Source: Pseudoalteromonas rubra (GTDB lineage: Bacteria; Pseudomonadota; Gammaproteobacteria; Enterobacterales; Alteromonadaceae). Taken from it: DNA of 64,000 bases. The notes under the pieces are model-generated. The model made no database searches. It was not told the origin of the DNA and was given only the letters and a program-made list of their open reading frames with translations. The stretch lies in assembly GCF_005887115.1 (NCBI RefSeq), contig NZ_PNCJ01000014.1:1-64000 (forward strand), given 5' to 3'. Of the stretch, positions 33,780 through 42,359 are shown piece by piece. The position numbers and the translations under genes are program-made. Each line of letters begins with the position of its first letter. Position 1 is the stretch's first letter.

Positions 33780-34196
33780 ATGAAAACAACAATAATATGC
33801 TGCTTTGGGGCGCTATGCAGTTTGTCGCTGCATGCCACTGAATTGGTCTACAAACCCATTAACCCATCGTTTGGCGGTAACCCTCTCAATGCCAATATGC
33901 TGTTAAACAAAGCACAGGCACAAAACAAGCATCGCGCACCTGTGATTGAAAAGTCCTATGGCGACCGCTTTCAGGAATCGCTGGAGCGGACTTATCTGAA
34001 TCGCATGGTGCGGGAAATCACATCCACCGCATTTGGCGATGAGGTCGAGGACAGTATTTTTGATAAAGATTCGACTTTTATGAGTGGTGATTACGAAATT
34101 CAGGTGATCACCAGTACGCCTGATTCTATTACAGTTCAGATCACAAATACCCTTACGGGAGACATTACAACGCTGGAAGTCCCGAGGTTTGGTTAA
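33780..34196 (+). CDS. csgF: Curli assembly protein CsgF
   Basis: A 138-aa precursor, equal in length to E. coli CsgF, starting at ATG 33780 (the GTG nine bases earlier overlaps csgE and is less likely). The signal peptide ends near LHA. The mature N-terminus ELVYKPINPSFGGNPLNA is the conserved segment that inserts into the CsgG channel; GDYEIQVI and TVQITNTLTGDITT are also typical. CsgF forms the outer constriction of the pore and anchors the fibre to the cell. Its stop overlaps the csgG start (TAATG). Confidence 0.93.
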   Translation: MKTTIICCFGALCSLSLHATELVYKPINPSFGGNPLNANMLLNKAQAQNKHRAPVIEKSYGDRFQESLERTYLNRMVREITSTAFGDEVEDSIFDKDSTFMSGDYEIQVITSTPDSITVQITNTLTGDITTLEVPRFG

Positions 34197-34981
34197 TGAA
34201 GTATCTGAGTATTACCTGTGTGATATTACTGTTGAGTGCCTGTAGCGCGCTGCCCGTATTGCCGCCGCCTATGACTAAGGCTGAGCCGCTGGCAGCCACT
34301 GAAGTATTTAGTGAATTAAAGGCATTGCCAGCGCCGCGTGGACCTATCCCGGTGTCTGTGTATTCGTTTCGCGACCAAACCGGACAATACAAGCCCCAGG
34401 AAAATGTCAGCTCATTTTCAACGGCGGTGACCCAGGGAGCCAACTCAATTCTGATGCAGGCGCTGCATGAAACCGACTGGTTTATTCCTATAGAGCGTGA
34501 GGGGCTGCAAAACCTGCTGACCGAGCGTAAGATCACCCGCGCCGCGATGCAGGATAAAGATAACGCCAACAGCCTGCCGCCGTTAACCCATGCCAAGCTG
34601 ATCTTTGAAGGGGGGATCATCAGCTATGATGCCAATATAAAAACGGGTGGGATGGGCATGGAGTACTTTGGTATTGGTGCCTCCGAATTGTACCGTGAGG
34701 ACACCATCAGTATTTATCTGCGCGCGGTCGATGTTCGTACCGGACAAGTCTTATTGTCGGTCGCCACCAGTAAAAAAGTATTGTCTAAAGAAATGCGTGC
34801 GGGGTTTTTCCGCTACGTGAGTTATAAACGGCTCGCAGAGGCCGAAGCCGGATACAGTGAAAATGAGCCTATGCACATATGTGTTACTCAGGCGATAGAA
34901 AAAGCCCTGACGCTATTAGTTCATCAGGGTCTCGAAAAAGGGGTCTGGGCGGCAAAACCTTCCCCTCAGCAGGCTGGTTAA
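34196..34981 (+). CDS. csgG: Curli secretion channel lipoprotein CsgG
   Basis: A 261-aa lipoprotein precursor with lipobox LLSAC (Cys16), followed by the family's conserved PAPRGPIPVSVYSFRDQTGQ and the FIPIEREGLQNLLTERK segment. It forms the nonameric outer-membrane pore that exports curlin. The protein is slightly shorter than the E. coli one (277 aa) but all core blocks are present. It ends the curli operon; its last four bases overlap the end of the convergent csgD-like gene with no terminator between them. Confidence 0.95.
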   Translation: MKYLSITCVILLLSACSALPVLPPPMTKAEPLAATEVFSELKALPAPRGPIPVSVYSFRDQTGQYKPQENVSSFSTAVTQGANSILMQALHETDWFIPIEREGLQNLLTERKITRAAMQDKDNANSLPPLTHAKLIFEGGIISYDANIKTGGMGMEYFGIGASELYREDTISIYLRAVDVRTGQVLLSVATSKKVLSKEMRAGFFRYVSYKRLAEAEAGYSENEPMHICVTQAIEKALTLLVHQGLEKGVWAAKPSPQQAG

Positions 34982-35676
34982 TTGGCCAGTCCGCCAAATG
35001 GAATATGTTGCTGGGCCCAGTTGGCCAACTCAATTCGATTGCGAGAGTTGGTCTTTTTAAATGCGCTGTAGATGTGGGTTTTGACGGTATGACTGCTGAT
35101 GTTCAGAGAGTCGGCAATATCGTCGTTTTTAGCCCCATCGGCCAGTAGTCGGATCACGGATTTTTCGCGTTTGGTGAGCGAGGCCAGGGTAATATCACGC
35201 TGCTCGTCTGACAGCGCAGGCAGAGTTTGCGGCAGGCGCTGCATCAGAGCGCTGAATGCCAGTGAAATCGCGCCTCTGCCGAACCAGAGTTCACCCCCGA
35301 GTACGCGCTGGATGCCCTTAAACTGACTTTCTGGTGAAGCGCCCTGATAGAGCACACCTTTCACATTGGCGAGCAGGGCGGTTTGTTCGTTCAGCGTATC
35401 CGGGCAGGCATTGAATAACAACACGCTGTGATGTTGTGCCAACGCCCTGAGCTGTGCGCTGAGTAAATCGCGACATTCGCGATGACTGACATCGACCAGA
35501 AACAGCTGATACTGTGATCGTTGCTCAGTGACGGGCAGGCGGGTATCGACCTTGATATTGTTACCGCAAGCCTCAAGCATTTTGACAAACATGAGGAAAT
35601 CCTGACTTAGCGTGTTGGTCTTTTGGTCTGTCAGGACGAACAGAGCACCACGCGTTTGGTTGTCTGAATACATCAT
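34978..35676 (-). CDS. csgD: LuxR-family regulator, CsgD-like
   Basis: A 232-aa regulator. The N-terminal 150 residues resemble a receiver fold without the usual acidic pocket, as in CsgD. The C-terminal LuxR helix-turn-helix reads LTKREKSVIRLLADGAKNDD then IADSLNISSHTVKTHIYSAF. It is convergent with csgG, and placement beside the curli genes makes control of the curlin operon the obvious role. In enterobacteria CsgD activates curli genes and responds to c-di-GMP levels. Diguanylate cyclase and phosphodiesterase genes are encoded 2-7 kb away, which may be relevant. Confidence 0.82.
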   Translation of the reverse strand: MMYSDNQTRGALFVLTDQKTNTLSQDFLMFVKMLEACGNNIKVDTRLPVTEQRSQYQLFLVDVSHRECRDLLSAQLRALAQHHSVLLFNACPDTLNEQTALLANVKGVLYQGASPESQFKGIQRVLGGELWFGRGAISLAFSALMQRLPQTLPALSDEQRDITLASLTKREKSVIRLLADGAKNDDIADSLNISSHTVKTHIYSAFKKTNSRNRIELANWAQQHIPFGGLAN

Positions 35677-35890
35677 TTTCTCGACTGTCCTTTTGTTGTT
35701 CCATTAACTTAAATATACATATTTTTTACAGGATGTTTAGTACTTATTTTCAATTTTTGGAACTGACCGGATCCGTATCTCGTATTGGAACATTCCACCT
35801 GATCGCCGGTAGGGTGATGATGAGTTGGTCATGCAAAGCGTAACAGCGGGAGTGGCTGCATAACGCGGCACTTACAGGAAAGCTGTGAGC

Positions 35891-35919
35891 AGGTGGCCAG
35901 GTTGCTGGCCTGACCACCT
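35891..35919 (-). terminator. Hairpin after the M23 endopeptidase gene
   Basis: AGGTGG-C-CAGG (35891-35901) pairs with CCTG-A-CCACCT (35909-35919) with one internal mismatch and a 7-nt loop. It starts about 15 bp after the stop codon on the minus strand. The U-tract is missing, so its strength is uncertain. Confidence 0.5.
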
Positions 35920-35934
35920 CGGTTGGTTGGATAT

Positions 35935-37107
35935 TTATCGGTAGAGAGCTCGCCATGCACAGGTGCGATAGCCATTGCGTTCAAAGTAAAAGCGATTGCA
36001 GTTGTCGTCGTAATTATAGTTACCCACATCCACCCGGTAGCCGCTGATATAAGTGTTGTGAAGAGACACGAAGCGGCCGTTATAAAGCAATGAAAAATGC
36101 AGGTGTGGCCCACTGGATTGGCCACCCTGACACAGCGCTGTGTTGTAGTCATTGGCATAGCGACCCAGCCAGGCACCCGCATCAATCACGTCCCCTGTCT
36201 GATATTGCAAGGCGTCCATATGATAATACTGAGTGGCGTAACCGCTGGGATGTGTAACGCGGATATTACAGCGTGAGTAGCGGGTTACGGTTCCACCGTG
36301 GGCAGCCTGGACCCAGGGCGTATTCGACCCCCAACCGCCTGAGTTGTTATTAAAGTCCAGCGATGAATAGGGGTAACCTGAGCCGGTATTCGAGTGTGCG
36401 CCACCACTGTACCAGGCATAGCCAGAGGGCCAGGGAAAGTTAAGATAAAAATTATTACTCACTGTCACGGACTCTGTATTGGAGGTCTGTACGTGTGCTT
36501 GTGGGTTAAGCAGAGCATCACCGAACAGCTGCCGGAAGCGTCTGGCTACTTTGGCAACATCGCTTTGATCGTCCAGTAACGCGTTCAATGCAAAAGTTGC
36601 CGGGCTGATTGAGCGGGCTGTGTTGGGGGCTTGATGCGATGCCTCTGATTGCTGAACCTGCTGCTGTTCAAAAGCGTAATAGCGTTGCGACAGTGCTGTA
36701 GTAATTGCTGCCAGTTGCGCCGAAAAACCGGACTGCGAGACTAACGAGCCAAATGGCCGTTCTAACGCTTTGGCAGAGGGCGCGGTGAGCAGCTGACTCT
36801 GTTGTTCCATCAGCGCTAATAACAGCTTAGGGTTAATGCTGGCATGACCTGCCCAGTGCAGCAGAGTTTCAAGCTGAGGTAACAGGTGGGGAGCATGACT
36901 TGCAAGCAGGGCTTCCCAGTCTGTTTGTTGTAACGGGTTACTGAACAGAAAATGTTGTGGGTCAATGTTGAGCAACGGAGAAAGCGCATGTTGCGTCAGT
37001 GCATCATCAGGTAGCTGGTAAGCCGTGGCATCATGGTGCTGGCCCTGTGCATGTAGTTGTGCGCTGCCAAGCCCAACTGCCAGTAAAGCGTAGTGTAGTG
37101 TTTTCAT
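35935..37107 (-). CDS. Secreted M23 endopeptidase, LasA/beta-lytic type
   Basis: A 390-aa precursor: signal peptide MKTLHYALLAVGLGSA to LHA, a propeptide of about 190 residues, and a mature zinc peptidase of roughly 180 residues. Metal and catalytic motifs are GGAHSNTG, SSLDF, the YYHMDAL histidine and GPHLHF. Two cysteine pairs match the disulfides of LasA and Lysobacter beta-lytic protease. These enzymes cut glycine-containing peptide bridges in other bacteria's cell walls and may nick elastin. With the subtilase, the lipase and possibly the GG-leader peptide in the same window, the strain looks equipped to lyse competitors. It is monocistronic. Confidence 0.9.
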   Translation of the reverse strand: MKTLHYALLAVGLGSAQLHAQGQHHDATAYQLPDDALTQHALSPLLNIDPQHFLFSNPLQQTDWEALLASHAPHLLPQLETLLHWAGHASINPKLLLALMEQQSQLLTAPSAKALERPFGSLVSQSGFSAQLAAITTALSQRYYAFEQQQVQQSEASHQAPNTARSISPATFALNALLDDQSDVAKVARRFRQLFGDALLNPQAHVQTSNTESVTVSNNFYLNFPWPSGYAWYSGGAHSNTGSGYPYSSLDFNNNSGGWGSNTPWVQAAHGGTVTRYSRCNIRVTHPSGYATQYYHMDALQYQTGDVIDAGAWLGRYANDYNTALCQGGQSSGPHLHFSLLYNGRFVSLHNTYISGYRVDVGNYNYDDNCNRFYFERNGYRTCAWRALYR

Positions 37108-37347
37108 GTTGTATCCTCATTAAGGTGAGTTCCCAATCAGGTATATCCTCTTGTTGAATAAATGTACAATTTGAGTTTTTACTCTGTAATTTGTTTTTGT
37201 TTCTTAATGTTTACATTTTTGTTTCATTTGAGTTTGCAATTTGGCTGACGACTGGTATCACAACAAAGGACGTTGAACCAGGTTTAAACCGGGCGAACGT
37301 CGGGTGTTTCAGAAGGGCTAATAAGTACAGTAATATGATTGCAGACA

Positions 37348-37375
37348 GGCCTGATGGGGCACTGGCCATCAGGCC
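37348..37375 (-). terminator. Terminator of the sensor-kinase/GGDEF operon
   Basis: GGCCTGATGG (37348-37357) pairs perfectly with CCATCAGGCC (37366-37375) around an 8-nt loop. It begins 6 bp after the GGDEF stop codon on the minus strand. The following bases are not T-rich, so Rho-independent release may be partial. Confidence 0.6.
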
Positions 37376-37381
37376 CTGAGA

Positions 37382-38311
37382 TTACGCTGAGTTACGCTTT
37401 GGCTCGGCCAGCAGAAAGGGTAATGACTGAGTTTTCGCCTGGTACATAGTTTTATCTGCACAACTCAATAATTCAGTTGGTCCATCACCATGATCCGGAA
37501 ACAGCACGGCACCGATACTAAGATCCAGTGTGACTTCGCGCATATTGCCTTGCTGATCTTGCAGGCAGTAATTGTCGGCCAGCAGGTTATGCTTGTAACG
37601 GGTAAATAGTTCCAGCTGGCCAGGGTTATCTATGTTGGGGGCAATCACCACAAATTCATCGCCGCCATAGCGCGCCACAAAATCTGAGCTGCGTTTGTAC
37701 ATTTTGAGTTTAGACGCAAGCAGCCTGAGCAGCTGGTCGCCTGCCTGATGGCCTAACTCATCGTTAATGGTTTTAAAATTATCAAGGTCGATAAACAACA
37801 TGGCAAACTGCTTACCATAACGCCGGGCATCCTGAACCTGGGTATGTAAGTGTGTATCCAGTGCGCCGCGGTTGTTGAGCATGGTAAGTCTGTCCAGGCT
37901 GACGAGGTTTTCCAGGTTACGCTGCATATCAAAACGCTCTTTAGAAAACACGATGGTGCGCCTGAGTAAATGAGCGCTGAGCTCGTGCTTTGGTATATAG
38001 TCCTGCGCGCCAAGCTGAATGGCTTTCTCGCCAAACATTTCGTCGGACATGCCCGTCAACACTATGATGGGGATGTGTGCGGCAAAGTCTTTAACCCGCA
38101 GCAAGGTTTCCAGCCCCCGGCTTTGTGGCAGGTTAAGGTCCATTAAAATGGCTTCGGGATTAAGCTGGGCGACTGCATCACGCAGCGACTCTATGGTTTC
38201 AAAGGCATTGACGGCATAATGGTGCTTACCATGGTGCTGGCTTAGCAGTTCTTTCACCAGGTAGATGTCATCCTGATTGTCCTCGAGTAAATAGATTAAC
38301 CTGGCATTCAT
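37382..38311 (-). CDS. Receiver-GGDEF diguanylate cyclase
   Basis: A 309-aa response regulator. The receiver domain has acidic residues near 10-15, phospho-acceptor D58 (AILMDLN) and a conserved KHE near its end. The C-terminal domain carries RYGGDEFVVIA, the intact active-site loop of diguanylate cyclases, so it should make c-di-GMP when phosphorylated. No RxxD-type inhibitory site is obvious at the usual place. It is the last gene of the operon with the ethylene-receptor-like kinase and a single-domain receiver, 3 bp after the latter. An EAL phosphodiesterase gene lies just upstream of the kinase, so both c-di-GMP synthesis and breakdown are encoded together. Confidence 0.92.
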   Translation of the reverse strand: MNARLIYLLEDNQDDIYLVKELLSQHHGKHHYAVNAFETIESLRDAVAQLNPEAILMDLNLPQSRGLETLLRVKDFAAHIPIIVLTGMSDEMFGEKAIQLGAQDYIPKHELSAHLLRRTIVFSKERFDMQRNLENLVSLDRLTMLNNRGALDTHLHTQVQDARRYGKQFAMLFIDLDNFKTINDELGHQAGDQLLRLLASKLKMYKRSSDFVARYGGDEFVVIAPNIDNPGQLELFTRYKHNLLADNYCLQDQQGNMREVTLDLSIGAVLFPDHGDGPTELLSCADKTMYQAKTQSLPFLLAEPKRNSA

Positions 38312-38314
38312 ACC

Positions 38315-38722
38315 TTATCCTTTGCGTTTTTGATTGTATTGAAACCAATATTTAATGAGCGTTTGGACCAGCTCGGTCAGCTCTGTCAGGCGGTTCGGTT
38401 TGGTTAGATAGGATTTGGCACCCAGGTGATAGGCTTTGGCGATATCTTTGGGGCTGTCCGATGTGGTGTAGCAGATAACCAACAAGGAGTTTACCAAGCC
38501 CAACTGTTGCAGCTCTTCCAGTGCTTCCAGCCCGCCCTTGTGTGGCATGTTTAAATCCAGCAGGTAAACGGGCATTTGGTTATCGCTTTGCTGCACATGA
38601 GAGATAAACTCAATGCCGTTGTTTAACACGGTGACTTTGGGCTCCTGAGGAAGTTCTGCACAAGCTTGCCGAAAGAAATAAATGTCATCCGGGTCGTCTT
38701 CAACCAATACGATTTCCATCAT
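38315..38722 (-). CDS. Single-domain response regulator, Rcp1-like
   Basis: A 135-aa stand-alone receiver: acidic E8/D9/D10, phospho-acceptor D56 (YLLDLNMPHKGG), TTSD and KSYLTKPN with the conserved lysine. Its start overlaps the kinase stop by four bases (ATGA), so it is the kinase's direct partner. Receivers of this Rcp1 type accept phosphate from phytochrome-like kinases that carry the SHDLQEPLR dimerisation motif, as this kinase does, and may pass it on or act by protein contact. Confidence 0.9.
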   Translation of the reverse strand: MMEIVLVEDDPDDIYFFRQACAELPQEPKVTVLNNGIEFISHVQQSDNQMPVYLLDLNMPHKGGLEALEELQQLGLVNSLLVICYTTSDSPKDIAKAYHLGAKSYLTKPNRLTELTELVQTLIKYWFQYNQKRKG

Positions 38723-41403
38723 AGCTCCCGTTGTTTTAGCGTGATTACAAAGTGTGCACCAGCGTGTTCGCTGTCGATACAGGTAATTTGCCCACCATGC
38801 AGGTCAACTATCTTCTTACATAAGGATAGACCAATCCCGCTGCCTTTGTGGCTGTCGCCATGTAAACGTCTGAAGGGTTCAAAAATCTGTTGCCTGAACT
38901 GCTCAGGTACACCGATACCATTGTCTTGATAGTGCAACATTAGCGTCGTGCCCTCACGCTGGATAGTGATCCGCACGCAGGGTGCCTTGTCGTCGGCACA
39001 GAACTTAATACTGTTAGCAATCAGGTTCTGCCAGACTTGAATAAACAAAGAGGCATCCACTTCCAGTTCGCAATCCGGGTTATCACATTCTATTTGGGCG
39101 TGACTTTCCTCAATTATAAAGCTCAGTTGATCGCACGCTTCAGTAATCAGGCTATTGAGTGATACTCGGGTTAGTTTTAATTGGTGCGCATTTAGTCTGG
39201 AAAGCTTGAGTAGGTCCTGGATCATGGTGCGCATGCGCTGCGTTGCATCCAGTAGCCTGTCCATTTCAAAGCAGGCTTTATCGTCCTCTTTCAGGGCTGG
39301 AGCCAGTCGTAATGACAAGCTGTCGGAAAAGGCGGAGATTTTACGCAGTGGCTCCTGTAAGTCATGAGAGGCAATGAAGGCAAAATGCTCGAGGCTGGCA
39401 TTGGATTCCTGTAATTCACGCAGCAGGTTGGTTTGTTCCGTGATATCGACAAACGTCCCCAACATCAGCTCCGGGTTACCCTGCTCATCTCGGGTGACTA
39501 TTGTATCCAGCGAATAACACCAGACCCAGTGTCCCTGCTTATGCTTGAAGCGGTACTTTAATGGGATTAAATCACCGCTCTGACTGCTAACGACTTCTTT
39601 CATATGAGCATCTAACAAGGGGCGCTCCTGTGGGTGAAACAGCTCCATCAGATTGCAGTTTTCCAGTTCCTGCAGTGTATACCCGAGCAGATGTGTGTAT
39701 CTGCGGTTTATTTTCACGTTGGTCTGCTGTGTCAGATCAAACAAGTACAAACCGCAGACGGCAGAGTCTATGATGCGTTGCAAAAATTGTTGGCTGTCTC
39801 GTAATTCGGCCTCCGCGTATTTCCGAGCTGTGATGTCAATAGCGGTTCCAACCAGTTGCTTCACGTTACCGTGACTATCGAGCAAAGGATACAATGTTGT
39901 TTGATACCATAATTCCTGACCATGGGTTGGCAGCATTTCGATATACTCCAACGGCTTTTTGAGCTCGCAGCAGGTCTGGTAGTTATCCTGAATATGGTTG
40001 AGAATTTGGTCGTCAAACATTTTTCCGCGCAACTCGGACAAACGTTTGAACTGAATGTCCTCAAGCTTGATGGATGCACGCTGGCAGGCGGTGGGATTAA
40101 ATTCCAGGAAAGTAAAATCGCCGTCTTCTTCTACCTGCAATAGCCAGATGGCCTGGCTGGCGCCATTATAGATTGCGTTTAAGATGTTGGTTTTTTCACT
40201 GACTTTACGCTCCAGCATTTTGCTGGAGTCTATGTTGCGCAGCGCGCCAGACATCAGCAGAGGTTTGCCCTGCTCATCAAACTGGCTATTACCTACTGCC
40301 ATAAACCAACTGTACTCGCCGTGTTCGTTGCGGCCCTGATACTCCACCTGGTATTGTTCCTTACTTTTAAAGTGCTGTTCAATGGCTTGTTCTACACGCT
40401 GACGGTGCTCAGGGTGAATATGTTCAAACCAGTCCTCATAACCAGGATGCTCTATATTGGCTTTGCCTATCATCGCCATAAGGCGAGGCGAGTAACTGAC
40501 CTCACCAGTGACAACATTCCACTCCCAGATGCCGTCAGCAGTGGCATTGATGGCGCGGCGCATTTTTTTATCTGACTCTTTGAGTGCTCGCTCGGTGTTT
40601 TTAAGCGTACTTAGGTTATTAAACAGCGCTAGCACCACACTTTGTCCTTCAAACTGGGCCTTAACCAGCTTCATTTCCATTGGAATGGTGGAATTGGCTT
40701 GTGTCGTAACATGGCATAGAGTTGACAGCTCCGCCGATTCGGCATTGCTCAGTTTGTGTGCCAGCGTATCTATGGTGGTAAAGGGGTCGCTGAATTCAAT
40801 CAGCCCGTTCAGAGACTGGCCATTGAGTTGGGTGTCGCAAAGATCCAAGGTCCTAAGAAAGTGCGGGTTGCATTGAGTGATTTTAAAGGTGTTATCGAGT
40901 ACCACGATACTGGCGGGCAGGGTGTTGAGAATAAAGTGGGTTAGCTCATGCTCAGCCAGCTTTGAATCCAGCTGGTGTTTTTCCTGTGTGACCTTGTCGA
41001 GTTTGCGTGACACCCCCTGAAATTGATTCGGGGTGGGAATGGCAATGGCGCTGGGAATCAGGCGGAACATGTACACCGCTGTGGTGATTGAGACCAGAGC
41101 GGTGGCCATTTTGGCCAGCGCATGCATGCCATAGGCACCTTGCCAGACGGTGTAAATCCCTATCAAATGAGTCAGTCCACACAACAAGATAAAGCTTGAA
41201 AACAACACAAACAGCCAGTGTCCGCCGACATCGGGCCGTTTTTTGGCAAATATCATAATGGCAATGGGGATAGAGAAGTAGGCGGTGGCAATGAGTAAAT
41301 CCGAGATAACATTGCCCCACAGCAGGTGGGGTTGCCATAAATAACAGTGCCCGTGTGGCATATAGGCGTCATGAAAAAATGACTCAAAACTGTTGGATTC
41401 CAT
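38719..41403 (-). CDS. Ethylene-receptor-like multi-PAS sensor histidine kinase
   Basis: An 894-aa kinase. The start is set at ATG 41403, with AAGGA 8 nt upstream. The N-terminal three-helix membrane domain (about residues 25-118) matches plant ETR1 in key segments: DLLIATAYFSIP and FILLCGLTHL. D35, Y42, I72, C75 and H79 correspond exactly, at the same spacing, to ETR1 D25, Y32, I62, C65 and H69; the Cys/His pair binds copper and ethylene. Several PAS domains follow (about 190-700). The kinase core has SHDLQEPLRK, N box NLIANSIKFC, DNGIGVP and GSGIGLSL. It signals to the receiver and the GGDEF protein encoded downstream. Ethylene binding is inferred from the motif. Confidence 0.88.
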   Translation of the reverse strand: MESNSFESFFHDAYMPHGHCYLWQPHLLWGNVISDLLIATAYFSIPIAIMIFAKKRPDVGGHWLFVLFSSFILLCGLTHLIGIYTVWQGAYGMHALAKMATALVSITTAVYMFRLIPSAIAIPTPNQFQGVSRKLDKVTQEKHQLDSKLAEHELTHFILNTLPASIVVLDNTFKITQCNPHFLRTLDLCDTQLNGQSLNGLIEFSDPFTTIDTLAHKLSNAESAELSTLCHVTTQANSTIPMEMKLVKAQFEGQSVVLALFNNLSTLKNTERALKESDKKMRRAINATADGIWEWNVVTGEVSYSPRLMAMIGKANIEHPGYEDWFEHIHPEHRQRVEQAIEQHFKSKEQYQVEYQGRNEHGEYSWFMAVGNSQFDEQGKPLLMSGALRNIDSSKMLERKVSEKTNILNAIYNGASQAIWLLQVEEDGDFTFLEFNPTACQRASIKLEDIQFKRLSELRGKMFDDQILNHIQDNYQTCCELKKPLEYIEMLPTHGQELWYQTTLYPLLDSHGNVKQLVGTAIDITARKYAEAELRDSQQFLQRIIDSAVCGLYLFDLTQQTNVKINRRYTHLLGYTLQELENCNLMELFHPQERPLLDAHMKEVVSSQSGDLIPLKYRFKHKQGHWVWCYSLDTIVTRDEQGNPELMLGTFVDITEQTNLLRELQESNASLEHFAFIASHDLQEPLRKISAFSDSLSLRLAPALKEDDKACFEMDRLLDATQRMRTMIQDLLKLSRLNAHQLKLTRVSLNSLITEACDQLSFIIEESHAQIECDNPDCELEVDASLFIQVWQNLIANSIKFCADDKAPCVRITIQREGTTLMLHYQDNGIGVPEQFRQQIFEPFRRLHGDSHKGSGIGLSLCKKIVDLHGGQITCIDSEHAGAHFVITLKQREL

Positions 41404-41414
41404 GGTGGTTGTCC

Positions 41415-42173
41415 TTACTCGGGGTGCTCGGCAGGCTCCGCGGGAAAGCTGGGGGTGGGCAGAGTTGCAATCACAGGTTTGGCAAACAGATAGCCCTGCA
41501 TTAAATAAACGCCTAAATCGCACAGACAGTGGTAATCCGCCTGGGTTTCAACCCCTTCGACTACCAAATCTATGTCCAGTCGGCGTGTCATCAGGCAAAT
41601 ACCGTCGACAATGGCCTGTTTGACCGGGTCCAGTGCAATGCCGTTTATCAGTGAAATATCGAGCTTAATGATATCGGGCTGGAAGCGATGCAGCACTTCT
41701 ATACCCGCGTAACCGGCACCAAAATCGTCTAACGCTACCTTGAGACCATTGTTGTTATACGTATTGGCGATGTCGATGAGTTTGTCGGAGTCGGTGAGGT
41801 GCTCCTGTTCAGAGACCTCAAAAATAATACGTTCCTTTGCCAGGTTGAATTTATCGGCGGCTTCGAGGGTTTTGCGCAAGCAGGTTTGGGGGTCGTAAAT
41901 GGCGTTGGGTAAAAAGTTGATCGACAGCTTAGCGGTATCGCTGAGTCCGGCCATCATTTCAATGGCGGTGGTGCGACACAGCTGGTCGAAATAATATTTG
42001 TTGTCTTCTGTGACCTGAGCGAGTACCTGTCCGGCCGACTGCCCCTGAGTGCCTCTGACTAGTGCTTCATAGGCATAGACTTGTCGGGTGCGCAGGTCCA
42101 CGATTGGTTGCATGGCCATAGTGATGTCCATTTTGTAATCGGTGTGGCAACGACAAGTTTTGCAGCCAGGCAT
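41415..42173 (-). CDS. EAL-domain c-di-GMP phosphodiesterase with N-terminal Cys cluster
   Basis: A 252-aa protein from ATG 42173, which has GGGAG 5 nt upstream; the longer frame lacks a site. The EAL domain is nearly the whole protein and keeps its active-site signatures: YEALVRG, EVSEQEHL, the DDFGAGYAG loop, KLDISLI and VEGVET. It should hydrolyse c-di-GMP to pGpG. Before it lies MPGCKTCRCHTDYKM, a tight CxxCxCH cluster that could bind a metal or act as a redox switch. It sits 11 bp upstream of the ethylene-receptor-like kinase gene on the same strand and is probably its operon partner, opposing the GGDEF protein. Confidence 0.9.
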   Translation of the reverse strand: MPGCKTCRCHTDYKMDITMAMQPIVDLRTRQVYAYEALVRGTQGQSAGQVLAQVTEDNKYYFDQLCRTTAIEMMAGLSDTAKLSINFLPNAIYDPQTCLRKTLEAADKFNLAKERIIFEVSEQEHLTDSDKLIDIANTYNNNGLKVALDDFGAGYAGIEVLHRFQPDIIKLDISLINGIALDPVKQAIVDGICLMTRRLDIDLVVEGVETQADYHCLCDLGVYLMQGYLFAKPVIATLPTPSFPAEPAEHPE

Positions 42174-42330
42174 AGAGACTCCCTGTTTAAAAGTTAGACG
42201 CCTTAACAAGTCTGGCACAGCCCAAGGGTTTTGCAATCGAACTGTGGCAGGTTTACAAGGGAATGATACGTTGGAGAGTCGAGTTGAAGTTTACTTTATA
42301 TAGATGATATCCGGATAATAATAAACAGAA

Positions 42331-42350
42331 AAAGCGCCCGTGGGCGCTTT
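42331..42350 (-). terminator. Terminator after yfhL
   Basis: AAAGCGCC (42331-42338) pairs with GGCGCTTT (42343-42350) with a CGTG loop. On the minus strand the stem ends in TTTTTC. It lies 10 bp after the yfhL stop. Confidence 0.78.
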
Positions 42351-42359
42351 AAACAGAGA

